Below, in pieces: positions 32,000 through 42,554 of a stretch of 64,000 nt of DNA. Position numbers and translations under genes: made by a program. Below the pieces are notes generated by a model. That model searched no databases, was not told the DNA's origin, and saw only the letters and a list, made by a program, of their open reading frames with translations. Location: positions 1,240,001-1,304,000 of the forward strand of contig AP022133.1 in the NCBI GenBank assembly GCA_014169315.1. Direction: 5' to 3'. Numbering within the stretch: the stretch's first letter is position 1; the number at the start of each line of letters is the position of its first letter. This stretch comes from Enterobacter cloacae (lineage in GTDB: Bacteria > Pseudomonadota > Gammaproteobacteria > Enterobacterales > Enterobacteriaceae).

Positions 32000-32153
32000 A
32001 ACAACCTCCATTTATTTTGCTTTATCATACTCCAGGGAACAAAAAACTCAATAGGAAATATGATACTTGCTTCGCTGTTTATTTTTATCTGTGACATCTA
32101 TCTTATGGCATCTTCCTTATGAATAATCATTCAGGAAACTGTTAAAAGAAGAT

Positions 32154-32576
<423 letters not shown>

Positions 32577-32747
32577 TTATGTCCCTATGTATGTCAGCAA
32601 TACTCTCAACGTCTAAAAATTACGCGGTTAAACCATATGAATCAGACTATTGTTTGTAGCTTTCAAAAATGGGCCTATACTTAGGCCCACAGTAAGCGAG
32701 TTGGTTGTGTGTTTTTCTTTCTTTTCAAAGGATTAGGATTTAAACCA

Positions 32748-32768
32748 GAATCCTGCACGACCCACCAA
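32748..32768. other. attR of the tRNA-Lys island
   Basis: Exact 21-base copy of the tRNA-Lys 3' end at 19534-19554. It is not preceded by the rest of a tRNA, so it is the remnant half-site left by integration. Confidence 0.88.
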
Positions 32769-32771
32769 TGT

Positions 32772-32798
32772 AAAAAAGCGCCCTAAAGGCGCTTTTTT
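32772..32798 (+). terminator. Original tRNA operon terminator
   Basis: AAAAAAGCGCC (32772-32782), loop CTAAA, GGCGCTTTTTT (32788-32798). It lies four bases after attR, where the tRNA operon terminator would have been before the island entered. Confidence 0.82.
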
Positions 32799-32816
32799 GC
32801 TATCTGCGATATAGAT

Positions 32817-32830
32817 GATTCGAACCTGCG
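32817..32830 (-). other. Possible tRNA T-arm remnant
   Basis: The minus strand reads CGCAGGTTCGAATC, identical to 14 bases of the tRNA-Lys T-arm, just beyond attR. Too short for a gene. Confidence 0.4.
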
Positions 32831-32844
32831 GCAGGTCTGAGCCC

Positions 32845-33567
32845 TTAACTCCCTATGTTAAACAGCTTTGTATCAGACACAATATGTGTCACTTCATCCA
32901 GATGTCCAAAACGAGCCTCCCCCGAACGATTAAACTTACTTTTATCAACCAGCAATAAAGACTGAGATGCGTACTTAAGCAGCAGCGATTTGAAGCTGGC
33001 ATTGACCATATTGGAATCCCACAACCCTCCGTGGCTGTCTATCCCTTCGCAGGAAAAAATAAACAGGTCGATCTCCAGCGACTTGAGCTGTGAAATCAGC
33101 GAGGGATTGACGTAGCAACCGTATTTACGTTCGAGCTTACCGCCGGAACTGATGAGCTGAATCTGTTCACGTTTACCCAACTCCAGGCAGATTGGGTGGC
33201 TGTTGGTAAAAACCTGAAGATCGATGTCCGGCAACTGCCGTGCCAGATACCAGCAGGTCGAACTGGCGTCTAAGGCTATGACCATCCCGGCATCGATCCA
33301 GGCCAGCGCTTCTCTGGCGATATCGGCTTTATGTGCAAAGTGGCTCTTTAGACGCATATGGAAAGGGTCACCACAGTCCTGGTTTTCCCGATGAATGTAT
33401 TTAGCCCGGCCGTGGTTGCGCAGAACTTTCCCCTGAATCTGTAGTTCGCTGAGATCGCGGCGAATGGTCTCTTTGCTGACGTGAAGCTGGGCGGCTAAGG
33501 CTTCCGTCGTCAGGCTTTTATGCTGGATCAGCAGGTTTACTATCGCTTGCTGGCGTGCCGCTTTCAT
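32845..33567 (-). CDS. fucR: L-fucose operon activator, DeoR family
   Basis: A 240-aa DeoR/GlpR-type regulator. Start chosen at MKAARQQAIVNLL to match E. coli FucR; a frame opens 18 codons earlier. Helix-turn-helix: LTTEALAAQLHVSKETIRRDL (20-residue core). The sugar-phosphate binding domain has LDASSTCWYLARQLP and ISSGGKLERKYGC. The last residues (VSDTKLFNIGS) differ from E. coli, and the gene ends close to the island border, so the tail could have been altered. Last gene of fucPIKUR; in E. coli it responds to fuculose 1-phosphate. Confidence 0.9.
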   Translation of the reverse strand: MKAARQQAIVNLLIQHKSLTTEALAAQLHVSKETIRRDLSELQIQGKVLRNHGRAKYIHRENQDCGDPFHMRLKSHFAHKADIAREALAWIDAGMVIALDASSTCWYLARQLPDIDLQVFTNSHPICLELGKREQIQLISSGGKLERKYGCYVNPSLISQLKSLEIDLFIFSCEGIDSHGGLWDSNMVNASFKSLLLKYASQSLLLVDKSKFNRSGEARFGHLDEVTHIVSDTKLFNIGS

Positions 33568-33669
33568 CTTTTCTCGCCCCATCATTCGATACGCGCCCGC
33601 GTCAGGCGAGCGCACCAGCATGAGATTATGGCGTCACTCCTTTTTTTAAAAGAATATTCCCGTACTTAG

Positions 33670-34866
33670 GGAAGGTGCGAATAAGTCCGAGATGTGAGAT
33701 CATCGTGTTGTAACCTGAACCCAGAATGAGTAACCGGATGAGCCAGCAACTGACTTTTGCCGACAGTGAGTTTTCCAGTAAACGCCGCCAGACCCGCAAA
33801 GAAGTTTTCCTTGGCAGAATGGATGACTTGCTTCCCTGGGACAAATTACTTGGCGTTATCGAGCCTGTGTATCCCAAGGCCGGTAATGGTCGCAGGCCCT
33901 ATCCGCTGGAAACCATGCTGCGTATTCACTGCATGCAGCAATGGTACAACCTGAGCGATGAGGCCATGGAAGATGCCCTCTATGAAATCGCCTCCATGCG
34001 CCAATTTGCTCGCCTGTCACTGGATAAAGCCATTCCAGACCGCACTACCATCATGAATTTCCGGCATTTGCTGGAGCAGCATGAACTGGCCCGCAAAATC
34101 TTCAGTACCGTTAATCACTGGCTAGCAGAGTGTGGCGTTCTAATGACCCAGGGCACCTTGGTGGATGCCACCATCATTCAAGCCCCCAGCTCTACCAAAA
34201 ACAAACACAACAGCCGTGATGAAGACATGCACCAGACCAAGAAAGGTAACCAGTGGTACTTCGGCATGAAAGCGCACATTGGCGTGGACGCCAAAAGTGG
34301 CCTGACCCACAGTCTGGTGACCACGGCGGCTAACGAGCACGACCTCAATCAGGTTGGCAAGTTACTGCATGGCGATGAAGAATTTATCTCAGCCGATGCT
34401 GGTTATCAGGGGGCCGAAAAGCGCGATGAGCTCAGCGATGTCAGCGCAGACTGGCTTATCGCCAAGCGTCCCGGCAAAGTGAATGCATTGAAGCAACACC
34501 CGCGCAAGAACAAGCTGGCCATCCGTTACGAATACCTGAAAGCGAGTATCCGAGCGAAGGTTGAGCATCCATTTCGGATAGTAAAATGTCAGTTTGGTTT
34601 CGTCAAAGCCAGGTACAAGGGGCTGGCTAAAAATGACAGTCAACTGGCGATGTTATTCACCCTGGCGAACCTGGTTCGAGTTGACCAATTGATACGGGCA
34701 CAGGCGAGATCTACCTGAAATGAGGAAATTGGCCTGAAACAGGGCCAAAATCAGCCACGAAGAGACGATTTTGGGCTGAAAATTGGAAAATTGAGCCACA
34801 GGACGTCGATAAAGGACGGTTTGGGGCGTCATATCGGGAGCTGCGGACCACTTAATCGCAGCTTCC
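33670..34866 (+). mobile_element. IS5-group insertion sequence (ISKpn26-like)
   Basis: A 1197-bp element. Ends: GGAAGGTGCGAATAAG at 33670 and CTTAATCGCAGCTTCC at 34866 (14 of 16 bases match as inverted repeats). Flanked by a 4-bp target duplication TTAG at 33666-33669 and 34867-34870. Size, ends and duplication are those of the IS5 group. Confidence 0.95.
33726..34718 (+). CDS. IS5-group DDE transposase
   Basis: A 330-aa transposase close to IS5 InsH. Typical text: [55 protein letters not shown] (first Asp), [16 protein letters not shown] (second Asp), and the C-terminal [17 protein letters not shown] (Glu). The sequence fits ISKpn26-like members better than K-12 IS5, by recollection. Appears intact. 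Confidence 0.93.
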   Translation: MSNRMSQQLTFADSEFSSKRRQTRKEVFLGRMDDLLPWDKLLGVIEPVYPKAGNGRRPYPLETMLRIHCMQQWYNLSDEAMEDALYEIASMRQFARLSLDKAIPDRTTIMNFRHLLEQHELARKIFSTVNHWLAECGVLMTQGTLVDATIIQAPSSTKNKHNSRDEDMHQTKKGNQWYFGMKAHIGVDAKSGLTHSLVTTAANEHDLNQVGKLLHGDEEFISADAGYQGAEKRDELSDVSADWLIAKRPGKVNALKQHPRKNKLAIRYEYLKASIRAKVEHPFRIVKCQFGFVKARYKGLAKNDSQLAMLFTLANLVRVDQLIRAQARST

Positions 34867-35250
34867 TTAGCACACTCACCTGTGATAACGATCGCAAAGG
34901 TTTTTCGCGCGCGTTCGTAAAACGCGTAGCGGTCAATGCGGATGATCTCCGGGCAAGGGGATTGCAGAGAAAGCGCATCGCGATAGCGAGCTTCGACGGT
35001 GGGGTCGAGGGAATCACCCTCTACTGCGGCCATCATCACCAGCGGCGGCGCGTAGCAGTCGAGTTCAAACAGCGGAATGATTGCCTGCAGCAGGTCACTG
35101 ACCTTCAGCCCATCAGCGCGAATAACCTGCGGTCCCATGCTGTGAGCGGGGAAGTGGGCATCAGAAAAAATAATCTCATCGCCGTGGCCCATCCCGGCCA
35201 ACACTTTCAGCAGTTCTGGGGAAATCAATGGTGAAATCGTTTTTAGCATC

Positions 35251-36669
35251 TCAAACGCCCTCAATCAGTTCGGGTTCAGTTTGTGGATAGAAGTAGCGGT
35301 ACTGATAGTTCACCTGCGCTCTGGCCTGTTCCGGGCTGGTAAATTCGCCAATGCCGTACCAGCCAAACATAGCTGCGCCAGCCACTGTGGTTTCGGCGTC
35401 GTCGAGTACCTTGATGGGAATATCGAGCATATTGGCTTTTATCTGGTTCCACAGCGTGTTGCGGCTACCGCCGCCGACCAGCAGCAGTTCGGTCGTGTTG
35501 AAGTGGCCGATTGCCTCCAGCGTACGCAGATTCTGCGCCAGCTGTCTGGTGAGACCTTCCAGAGCAGCACGATAAAAGTGGCCTCGCGTGGTGTTGAGCG
35601 TGACGCCCTGCCAGCCTGCATTCTGGCAGGCGAGGAGATCGCAGTGCATTTTCACGCCCTCGGCCCCTTCGGGAATGAGGCGAGCAGCTTCAATCAGCGT
35701 TTGCCAGGGCGTCTCTTCCGTCCACAGTAGTTTGCGCACCCATTCGAGCACACCTGATGCCAGCCACTGCATGCCGGGGTTATACAGGTCAGGCTGGCTG
35801 TCCAGCTCGCACGTTGAACCAGCGTAGTGGCTGAGCAGCGGTGTATCGACCTGCGCGCTGCGTACCATCAGGATCTCCCACGTCCCGGATGAGAGCACGG
35901 GTTCATCCTGTCTGGCACCTGCACCAAATAGGGCAAACTGGGTATCGTGTCCGGCTGAAATGACCGGGATCCCGGTGGGGAGGCCAAGCAGACGGGCAGC
36001 CTCTGGTTGTAACGCCCCGATTAGCTCGCCAGCTTCGACCAGACGTGGAAACAGTCGGCGCGTCAAACCGGCAGCCTGCAAAATTTCGCCGCTGAAATCA
36101 CGCCGCTGAATATCCAGCATCTGGCTGGTTCCCGCCATAGTCATGTCGGTGGTGAATTCCCCGGTCAGGCGGTGGTTAATCAGCGAAGAAATAAACAGCC
36201 AGGCATGTGCCTGTTCCAACAGCTGTGGATGATTTTCTTTTAGCCACACTAGCTTATAGAGGGTGTTGAAGCCAAATGCACCGACACCGGAAATGTCCTG
36301 AAGCCGCTGAGGTGACAGCAATCGGTCGATATTTTTCATCACTTCGGCAGTGCGTGGACATTTCCAGCTGATGATCGGGTAGAGCAGCTTGCCGCGCTCA
36401 TCGACCAGTGCGCCGTCGACGCCGAAAGTGGTCACCGTTACGCCGCGAATGCGACAGTTTGCCAGTTCCGTCGTCAGCGTTCGGCAGCAGTCTGCGAAGC
36501 GCTGCATAATGGCATCCAGAGACCACTGATGCCAGGCGCTATTCTCTACGGCGATTTCGCTGGCATTTGCCGTGGCGGCGCGGGCGACAATTTTGCCATG
36601 ACGGTCAACGGCAATGGCCCGGATGTTGGTCGCACCACAGTCGAGAACCAGAATAACATCTTGTTTCAT
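35251..36669 (-). CDS. fucK: L-fuculokinase
   Basis: A 472-aa FGGY-family kinase that phosphorylates L-fuculose to L-fuculose 1-phosphate. The N-terminal phosphate-binding loop is [14 protein letters not shown]; the FGGY C-terminal domain contains [22 protein letters not shown]. Length matches E. coli FucK. The stop lies one base before the fucU start, so the two are tightly coupled. Two REP palindromes separate it from fucI upstream. Confidence 0.96.
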   Translation of the reverse strand: MKQDVILVLDCGATNIRAIAVDRHGKIVARAATANASEIAVENSAWHQWSLDAIMQRFADCCRTLTTELANCRIRGVTVTTFGVDGALVDERGKLLYPIISWKCPRTAEVMKNIDRLLSPQRLQDISGVGAFGFNTLYKLVWLKENHPQLLEQAHAWLFISSLINHRLTGEFTTDMTMAGTSQMLDIQRRDFSGEILQAAGLTRRLFPRLVEAGELIGALQPEAARLLGLPTGIPVISAGHDTQFALFGAGARQDEPVLSSGTWEILMVRSAQVDTPLLSHYAGSTCELDSQPDLYNPGMQWLASGVLEWVRKLLWTEETPWQTLIEAARLIPEGAEGVKMHCDLLACQNAGWQGVTLNTTRGHFYRAALEGLTRQLAQNLRTLEAIGHFNTTELLLVGGGSRNTLWNQIKANMLDIPIKVLDDAETTVAGAAMFGWYGIGEFTSPEQARAQVNYQYRYFYPQTEPELIEGV

Positions 36670-36687
36670 AACAACTCCTGAAACGTT

Positions 36688-36760
36688 GCCGGATAACGCT
36701 GCGCTTATCCGGCCTACTATTCGGTATTTTGTCGGCCCGGTAAGCTTGCGCTCCCGGGCA
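36688..36760. repeat. Two REP palindromes between fucK and fucI
   Basis: Unit 1 (36688-36717) has GCCGGATAA and TTATCCGGC arms; unit 2 (about 36733-36760) has GCCCGG and CCGGGC arms. Together they look like a small BIME in the fuc transcript. Confidence 0.7.
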
Positions 36761-36772
36761 AAGACGTCGGGA

Positions 36773-38548
36773 TTAACGTTTGTACAGTGGACCGTAGTTT
36801 TGGCAGGCGCGGTAATCCTGACCTTCGCTATCCATTCCGTGCGCGGCCCAGGAGGAAGGGCGATAAACCTTCGATTCTTCCACGTTATGCATGCAGACCG
36901 GAATACGTAGCATTGATGACAGGGTGATGAAGTCGGAGCCGACGTGGCCGATGGTCAGTACGCCGTGGTTTGCCCCCCAGTTAGCCATCACGGAATAAAC
37001 ATCGGTAAATGGCCCTTTACCGGTCAACCGCGGTGCAAACCAGGTCGTCGGCCAGGTTGAGTTGGTACGGGCGTCGAGCTGGTCGTGCATCTCTTTCGGT
37101 AATTCTATGCTCCATCCTTCTGCAATCTGCAGCACCGGACCAAGGCCTTTAATGATATTCACGCGGGTCATGGTGAATGGCACGCCGCCTTCGGTCAGGA
37201 AGCGGGAGGAAAAGCCGCCGCCGCGGAAGTATTCGTGGATCGCCGGGCACCATTCGGTGGCTGCCAGGCAGGCATCAGCCTCCTGCTGGCTGATTTCCCA
37301 GTGTGGCTTCATCGTTGGTTTACCATCGCTGCCGCGCTGTTTGCACGAGCCGTCCAGTGCCGCAGAGCCGGAGTTAATCAGGTGGATAATACCGTGTTCG
37401 GCCAGCCCACTGAGTGGTTGCCCGGTCACGCGTTCTACCGCTTCCGGAGACCAGTAGGTGCGCACGTCGGCGAACACCTGCGCGGTGCCGGTCAACTGGT
37501 GGCCCATCAGCATCGCCACGCCGTTGAGACTGTCGTTTTCGGTTGCGACGATAAAGGGTTCACGCACGCCGTTCCAGTCAAAGGAGCTGTTGAGCAGCGC
37601 TTCAGCAGTATCGCCATTAGGGTATTGATCGGTCCAGTGGCGCTGACCCTGGAAGCCTGCCGCAATGGCGTTGTAGCCCAGGGACTCTTCAACCAGCCCT
37701 TTTTCCGCCAGCTTTTGATTACCCTGCATCATGTCGCGAATACACATCGCCATCAGCAGGCTCTCTTTCAGCACCTCACGGCTCTGCGCTTCATTGCGCT
37801 TATACTGCTGAGCGTTCTGGTCTTCGCCGTAGCGGAAGTTTTGGTCCGCCCACGCCAGCGCCATTTCCAGCTCGGTTTCATCGTAGATTTTCTGGTCAAT
37901 ACGGCGGCGCAGCTCGGTCATATCGACCGCTTGTACCTTCATGCCCAGCCAGGATTCGAAGAAGTTGTGGTCGACGATGGAACCGGCAATCCCCATTGAA
38001 ACGCCGCCAACGGAGAGATAGCTCTTCCCCTTCATGCTGGCGACGGCTAAACCAGCACGCGCAAAGCGCAGCAGTTTTTCTTCAACGTCAGCAGGAATTG
38101 AGGTGTCGTCAGCGTCCTGTACATCATGACCATAGATAGAGAAGGCTGGAATGCCTTTCTGGCTGTGCGCGGCCAGCGCGGCGGCGAGATAAACGGCACC
38201 CGGACGTTCGGTTCCGTTAAAGCCCCAGATGGCTTTCGGGCGCATCGGATCCATATCGATCGTTTCGCTACCGTAGCACCAGCATGGTGTCACGGTGATG
38301 GTCACACCGACGTTCTGGCTGCTGAATTTTTCTTCACAGGAGGCTGATTCGGCCATCCCGGCAATACAGCTATCGGCGATGACGCATTCAACTTGCGCGC
38401 CGCTGGCGTGACGAAGCTTTTCGGTGAGCAGCGCGGCGGTAGCCTTCGCCATGTTCATGGTCTGCTCTTCCAGCGACTCACGAACCCCCATACGACGACC
38501 ATCAATCACCGGACGAATACCAATTTTCGGTAAGCTGATTTTTTTCAT
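36773..38548 (-). CDS. fucI: L-fucose isomerase
   Basis: A 591-aa enzyme converting L-fucose to L-fuculose (also D-arabinose to D-ribulose), a Mn-dependent hexameric cytoplasmic isomerase. The start [19 protein letters not shown] and the length match E. coli FucI. Catalytic and metal-ligand regions include the Glu of [19 protein letters not shown] text near 260 and 335-365. Second gene of the fucPIKUR operon. Confidence 0.97.
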   Translation of the reverse strand: MKKISLPKIGIRPVIDGRRMGVRESLEEQTMNMAKATAALLTEKLRHASGAQVECVIADSCIAGMAESASCEEKFSSQNVGVTITVTPCWCYGSETIDMDPMRPKAIWGFNGTERPGAVYLAAALAAHSQKGIPAFSIYGHDVQDADDTSIPADVEEKLLRFARAGLAVASMKGKSYLSVGGVSMGIAGSIVDHNFFESWLGMKVQAVDMTELRRRIDQKIYDETELEMALAWADQNFRYGEDQNAQQYKRNEAQSREVLKESLLMAMCIRDMMQGNQKLAEKGLVEESLGYNAIAAGFQGQRHWTDQYPNGDTAEALLNSSFDWNGVREPFIVATENDSLNGVAMLMGHQLTGTAQVFADVRTYWSPEAVERVTGQPLSGLAEHGIIHLINSGSAALDGSCKQRGSDGKPTMKPHWEISQQEADACLAATEWCPAIHEYFRGGGFSSRFLTEGGVPFTMTRVNIIKGLGPVLQIAEGWSIELPKEMHDQLDARTNSTWPTTWFAPRLTGKGPFTDVYSVMANWGANHGVLTIGHVGSDFITLSSMLRIPVCMHNVEESKVYRPSSWAAHGMDSEGQDYRACQNYGPLYKR

Positions 38549-38579
38549 TACAGAATCCTCACGTTATTCGGAAAAATGT

Positions 38580-39890
38580 TCAATTTGTTGCCGTCTGCGA
38601 ACGGAAACGGGCAAAGATGAAGATGACGGCAAAGCATACGGCTGGAACCAACTCGGCTGCTGGAATATTGCCTGCGGCATCGCTGACGAAGCCCATGACG
38701 GGCGTCACAATGCCGCCGCCGATAATCGTCATGACGATGAAGGACGAACCGTATTTGGTGTCCTGACCCAGATTCTTGATCCCTAAAGAGAAGATGGTCG
38801 GGTACTGAATCGACATGAACGTGCTGCACAGCGTCAGCGCCAGCAGGCCGAAATGGCCGCCTGTGAAGGCAGAAATCAGGCATAGCAGCATGGCGAGCAG
38901 AGCATAGGCTGCCAGCACTTTATGCGGTGCGAAGCGGCGGATAAGCCAGGTACCGGTAAAGCGACCGATAAAGAAGCACACCATGGTGCCGGTCAGGTAG
39001 TTGGCGGCGAACCCAGGCGTCATGCCAGGGATCTCTTCAATGGCGTAGCGAATCAGATAGCTCCAGCAGGCGGTTTGTGCGCCGACGTAGCAGAACTGTG
39101 CCAGCACCGCCCAGCGCCAGTGGCGGATGCGCACCAGACGAGAAAGGGATGAGGCGAATGAGCTCTGTGTGCTGTCGGTATGATCGTCACTCTGTAGGGT
39201 CGGGAATTTAGTCAACATAATCAGCAGGGCGACCAGCAATACAATTGCCACGATGATCATGTAAGGCGTTTGTACGGATAGCACCAGACTGTGCTTATAG
39301 GTGCTCAGTTGTTCTGGCGTCATTTTATCGAGCACATCCTGAGATTGATGTGGCACGTTAGACAAAATAAGACTTTGTCCAAATACGACAGCGATAATAG
39401 CGCCAAAGGAGTTAAATGTTTGTGCCAGATTAAGACGGAAATGACCGCCACTCTCAGGGCCTAATACGGTTACAAACGGATTGGCAGCGGTTTCAAGACA
39501 GCCTAATCCTGCAGCGATAATAAACAGACCGATCAGGAACAGGGTATAGTTCATGACTTCTGCGGCAGGCCAGAATAATGCAGCACCAAAAGCATATAAG
39601 AATAACCCGGTAATAATACCTGCTTTATAGCTCATCTTTTTCATCAGTATTCCTGCTGGCACAGGAATGACGAAGTAGCCGAAATAAAATGCGGATTGAA
39701 TCAGACCTGCCTGAAAGTTAGTCAGGGTAAAGGCTTGCTGAAACTGGGGTAATAAAATGTCATTCAGGTTATTAGCGACTGCCCAAAGAAAAAATAGTGA
39801 GCAAAGTAACGCAAAAGGAATAATGTAACGCTGGGCTTGTCCGGTATTTTCCGTACGAAAACTCTGCGTTTGTGTTGTTGTGTTTCCCAT
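38580..39890 (-). CDS. fucP: L-fucose:proton symporter
   Basis: A 436-aa major-facilitator-superfamily permease with about 12 membrane segments. After a polar N-terminus comes YIIPFALLCSLFFLWAVANNLN, with the proton-site Asp/Asn-Asp motif NDILLPQFQQAF. Length is two residues shorter than E. coli FucP. First gene of the leftward fucPIKUR operon; divergent from fucAO across a 550-base control region. Confidence 0.95.
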   Translation of the reverse strand: MGNTTTQTQSFRTENTGQAQRYIIPFALLCSLFFLWAVANNLNDILLPQFQQAFTLTNFQAGLIQSAFYFGYFVIPVPAGILMKKMSYKAGIITGLFLYAFGAALFWPAAEVMNYTLFLIGLFIIAAGLGCLETAANPFVTVLGPESGGHFRLNLAQTFNSFGAIIAVVFGQSLILSNVPHQSQDVLDKMTPEQLSTYKHSLVLSVQTPYMIIVAIVLLVALLIMLTKFPTLQSDDHTDSTQSSFASSLSRLVRIRHWRWAVLAQFCYVGAQTACWSYLIRYAIEEIPGMTPGFAANYLTGTMVCFFIGRFTGTWLIRRFAPHKVLAAYALLAMLLCLISAFTGGHFGLLALTLCSTFMSIQYPTIFSLGIKNLGQDTKYGSSFIVMTIIGGGIVTPVMGFVSDAAGNIPAAELVPAVCFAVIFIFARFRSQTATN

Positions 39891-40442
39891 AACATCCTCG
39901 TTGGTTCAGAAGCGTCAGAGTGTGGCCATTCTTGCTTATCAGACCGTAAAAAAAGAAGAGTTCTTTTTTCTTACTCGCCTAAATCTGGCGGTCGGAATGA
40001 ACTCATGAATTCATTTTCGAGTAAAAAAGGTCATTTAATATGATGGCGGTCACACTTAACGACAAAGCGGTATTTTTATGTGATTGCTGTCACTTTAATT
40101 TATGAAAAACAATGCCCGTTTGAGTAAATAAATATTAAAAACAACAAAGAGGATGCCCGATTTAATTTATTGCTGCGAAAACGGGCATTTTCCACAGGCG
40201 AACAGGTAAAATGCCCGTTTCGTTAAATATTATTAAGAGCGGTCATTTTTCATGAAATGAATCAGGCGGATGAAGAGTGATTATCTGTAATTAATTGATG
40301 ATGATCACAAAATAAAGTTACAAAAATTTCTTTATGATTATTCAATATGAAGATGGTGAGCAAATACACGATTAGCGATTAATTCAACAGAACAAGATGA
40401 GTTGTTCTGTTGGTGTTATTGAATCATCAAGAGAGGTAACAA
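39891..40442. promoter_or_regulatory. Divergent fucP-fucA control region
   Basis: A 552-base AT-rich gap between the two fuc operons with no gene. It holds three CRP-like sites (40039-40054 TATGA-N6-TCACA; 40079-40094 TGTGA-N6-TCACT; 40294-40309 ATTGA-N6-TCACA) and four copies of a motif AATGCCCGTTT listed separately. In E. coli both operons need CRP and FucR, so these are the natural candidates. FucA and fucP leaders contain ordinary ribosome sites (AGAGGTAAC before fucA). Confidence 0.75.
40111..40220. promoter_or_regulatory. Four copies of ATGCCCGTTT, candidate FucR operators
   Basis: AATGCCCGTTT at 40111-40121, GATGCCCGATTT at 40152-40163, inverted AAACGGGCATT at 40178-40188, and AATGCCCGTTT at 40210-40220. 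Repeated, mixed-orientation motifs in a divergent control region suggest binding of the dedicated regulator. Assignment to FucR is inferred. Confidence 0.6.
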
Positions 40443-41090
40443 ATGGAACGAAATACACTGGCTCGGCAGATTATTGATACCTGCCTGGAGATGACCCGAC
40501 TGGGTCTGAATCAGGGAACAGCTGGCAACGTTAGCGTGCGCTATCAGGGGGGGATGCTGATCACACCAACGGGTATTCCCTATGAAAAACTGACCGAGTC
40601 ACACATCGTTTATATTGATGCCGATGGTCAGCATGAGCAGGGAAAACTGCCGTCCAGTGAGTGGCGTTTCCATATGACTGCCTACCAGACGCGCCCGGAT
40701 GCCAATGCGGTGGTGCATAACCATGCGGTGCACTGTACTGCCGTGTCTATCCTGAATCGTGCTATCCCGGCTATTCATTACATGATTGCCGCCGCCGGGG
40801 GCAATTCTATTCCCTGTGCGCCGTATGCCACGTTTGGCACGCGCGAGCTGTCAGAATATGTGGCCGTCGTCCTCAGGAACCGCAAAGCGACGTTGTTGCA
40901 GCATCACGGTTTAATCGCCTGCGAAGAAAATCTGGAAAAGGCGCTGTGGCTGGCGCATGAGGTTGAGGTACTGGCTCAGCTTTATCTTAGTACGCTGGCG
41001 ATTACCGATCCGGTGCCGGTGCTTGATGATGAGGCTATCGCCATCGTGCTGGAAAAATTCAAAACCTATGGGCTGCGTATTGAAGAGTGA
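40443..41090 (+). CDS. fucA: L-fuculose-1-phosphate aldolase
   Basis: A 215-aa class II aldolase that splits L-fuculose 1-phosphate into dihydroxyacetone phosphate and L-lactaldehyde. Zn ligands lie in NAVVHNHAVHCTA (HNH) and in LLQHHGLIACEENL; GNVSVRYQGGMLITPTG binds phosphate. Length matches E. coli FucA. fucO follows after 27 bases in the same operon. Confidence 0.97.
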   Translation: MERNTLARQIIDTCLEMTRLGLNQGTAGNVSVRYQGGMLITPTGIPYEKLTESHIVYIDADGQHEQGKLPSSEWRFHMTAYQTRPDANAVVHNHAVHCTAVSILNRAIPAIHYMIAAAGGNSIPCAPYATFGTRELSEYVAVVLRNRKATLLQHHGLIACEENLEKALWLAHEVEVLAQLYLSTLAITDPVPVLDDEAIAIVLEKFKTYGLRIEE

Positions 41091-41117
41091 TATCGCAACG
41101 CGAACAGGAGAACGGCA

Positions 41118-42266
41118 ATGGCGAACAGAATGATTCTGAATGAAACGGCCTGGTTTGGCCGGGGTGCGGTAGCGGCACTTTGCGATGAAGTAAAACGCAG
41201 GGGCTACCATAAAGCGCTGATTATCACTGATAAAACGCTGGTGCAGTGCGGCGTGGTAGCGAAGGTTACGGATAAAATGGACGAGGTGGGCCTGGTCTGG
41301 GATATCTACTCTGGGGTGCTTCCTAATCCGACGATCGGTATCGTGAAAGAGGGGCTGGAGGTTTTTCAGCACAGCGGCGCAGATTATCTTATCGCCATCG
41401 GTGGCGGGTCGCCGCAGGATACCTGTAAGGCGATTGGTATTATCAGCAATAACCCGGAGTTTGCGGATGTTCGCAGTCTGGAAGGACTGTCGCCAACGCG
41501 TAAACCCAGCGTTCCCGTTCTGGCAATTCCCACCACGGCGGGAACGGCGGCGGAAGTGACCATTAACTATGTGATCACTGATGAAGAGAAGCGGCGTAAA
41601 TTTGTTTGCGTCGATCCACATGACATTCCGCAGGTCGCTTTTATCGATGCCGACATGATGGACGGAATGCCGCCGTCGCTGAAAGCGGCAACCGGTGTGG
41701 ATGCGCTGACCCATGCGATTGAAGGCTATACCACCCGTGGTGCGTGGGCCTTAACAGATGCGTTGCACATCAAGGCCATTGAGATTATTGCCGGGGCGCT
41801 GCGCGATTCAGTGGCGGGTGAACGGGATGCCGGAGAGGCAATGGCGCTAGGTCAGTATGTTGCCGGGATGGGTTTTTCCAACGTTGGATTGGGGCTGGTT
41901 CATGGCATGGCGCACCCGCTGGGGGCATTCTATAACACCCCGCACGGCGTGGCGAATGCCATATTGTTGCCGCATGTCATGCGCTACAATGCCGAATATA
42001 CTGGCGATAAGTTCCGCGAAATTGCGCGAGCGATGGGCGTGAAGGTGGAAGGCCTGACCCTTGTTGATGCACGTAATGCGGCGGTTAATGCCGTCTTTGC
42101 GCTCAATCGTGACGTGGGTATTCCCCTCCACCTGCGTGACGTAGGGGTACGTAAAGAGGACATTTTGGGGCTGGCACAGGCGGCGTTTAATGATGTATGT
42201 ACCGGCGGTAACCCACGGGAAGCGAGTTTCAACGATATTATCGAACTGTATCATACAGCCTGGTAG
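41118..42266 (+). CDS. fucO: Lactaldehyde reductase (1,2-propanediol oxidoreductase)
   Basis: A 382-aa Fe-dependent group III alcohol dehydrogenase. It reduces L-lactaldehyde to L-1,2-propanediol under anaerobic growth on fucose. NAD-binding: IGGGSPQDTCKAIG; metal ligands: VHGMAHPLGAFYNTPHG. An AGGAG site precedes the ATG. Length matches E. coli FucO. Confidence 0.97.
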   Translation: MANRMILNETAWFGRGAVAALCDEVKRRGYHKALIITDKTLVQCGVVAKVTDKMDEVGLVWDIYSGVLPNPTIGIVKEGLEVFQHSGADYLIAIGGGSPQDTCKAIGIISNNPEFADVRSLEGLSPTRKPSVPVLAIPTTAGTAAEVTINYVITDEEKRRKFVCVDPHDIPQVAFIDADMMDGMPPSLKAATGVDALTHAIEGYTTRGAWALTDALHIKAIEIIAGALRDSVAGERDAGEAMALGQYVAGMGFSNVGLGLVHGMAHPLGAFYNTPHGVANAILLPHVMRYNAEYTGDKFREIARAMGVKVEGLTLVDARNAAVNAVFALNRDVGIPLHLRDVGVRKEDILGLAQAAFNDVCTGGNPREASFNDIIELYHTAW

Positions 42267-42455
42267 GTTCTGGTAAGGTCGTTCAGCACGGTGCTCTGCA
42301 CCGTCCGCGTTAATATCAGAGGGGGAGTGTCGTAAGGCATTCCCCAACGGTCGATCAGTACGTTTAATTTTATTTTTTTACCTTCCAGGTCAGGCAAAGC
42401 GGCTACCCGACAAATGCTCATCGCACCTATTTCCGGTGACTTTTCACCTCATATC

Positions 42456-42473
42456 CGCTATCTTGTTTAGTAT
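42456..42473. promoter_or_regulatory. Candidate NadR box upstream of nadA
   Basis: TGTTTA-GTATAC-AAAACA is a near-palindrome matching the NadR pattern TGTTTA-N6-TAAACA. It lies about 80 bases before nadA. The rest of the fucO-nadA gap (42267-42554) holds only a short perfect hairpin ACGGTGC-TCT-GCACCGT at 42288-42304, perhaps the end of the fucAO transcript. Confidence 0.65.
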
Positions 42474-42554
42474 ACAAAACACAATTGCCGTCGGTTTTGC
42501 TATGTCATGCAAAAGAAAGGCAATATTGTTAAGCCAGTAAAACGAGATGCCATA

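Larger units (their letters stand above)
33626..35249 (-). pseudogene. fucU: L-fucose mutarotase, split by an IS5-family element
   Basis: The N-terminal 127 codons ([17 protein letters not shown] ... [11 protein letters not shown]) run from 35249 to the IS at 34867; the last 13 residues (YGNILLKKGVTP, TAA at 33626-33628) lie on the other side. Removing the IS and one TTAG copy joins them exactly into a 140-aa FucU. FucU interconverts alpha and beta L-fucose; its loss should slow, not abolish, fucose use. The IS may also reduce expression of fucR downstream. Confidence 0.95.
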
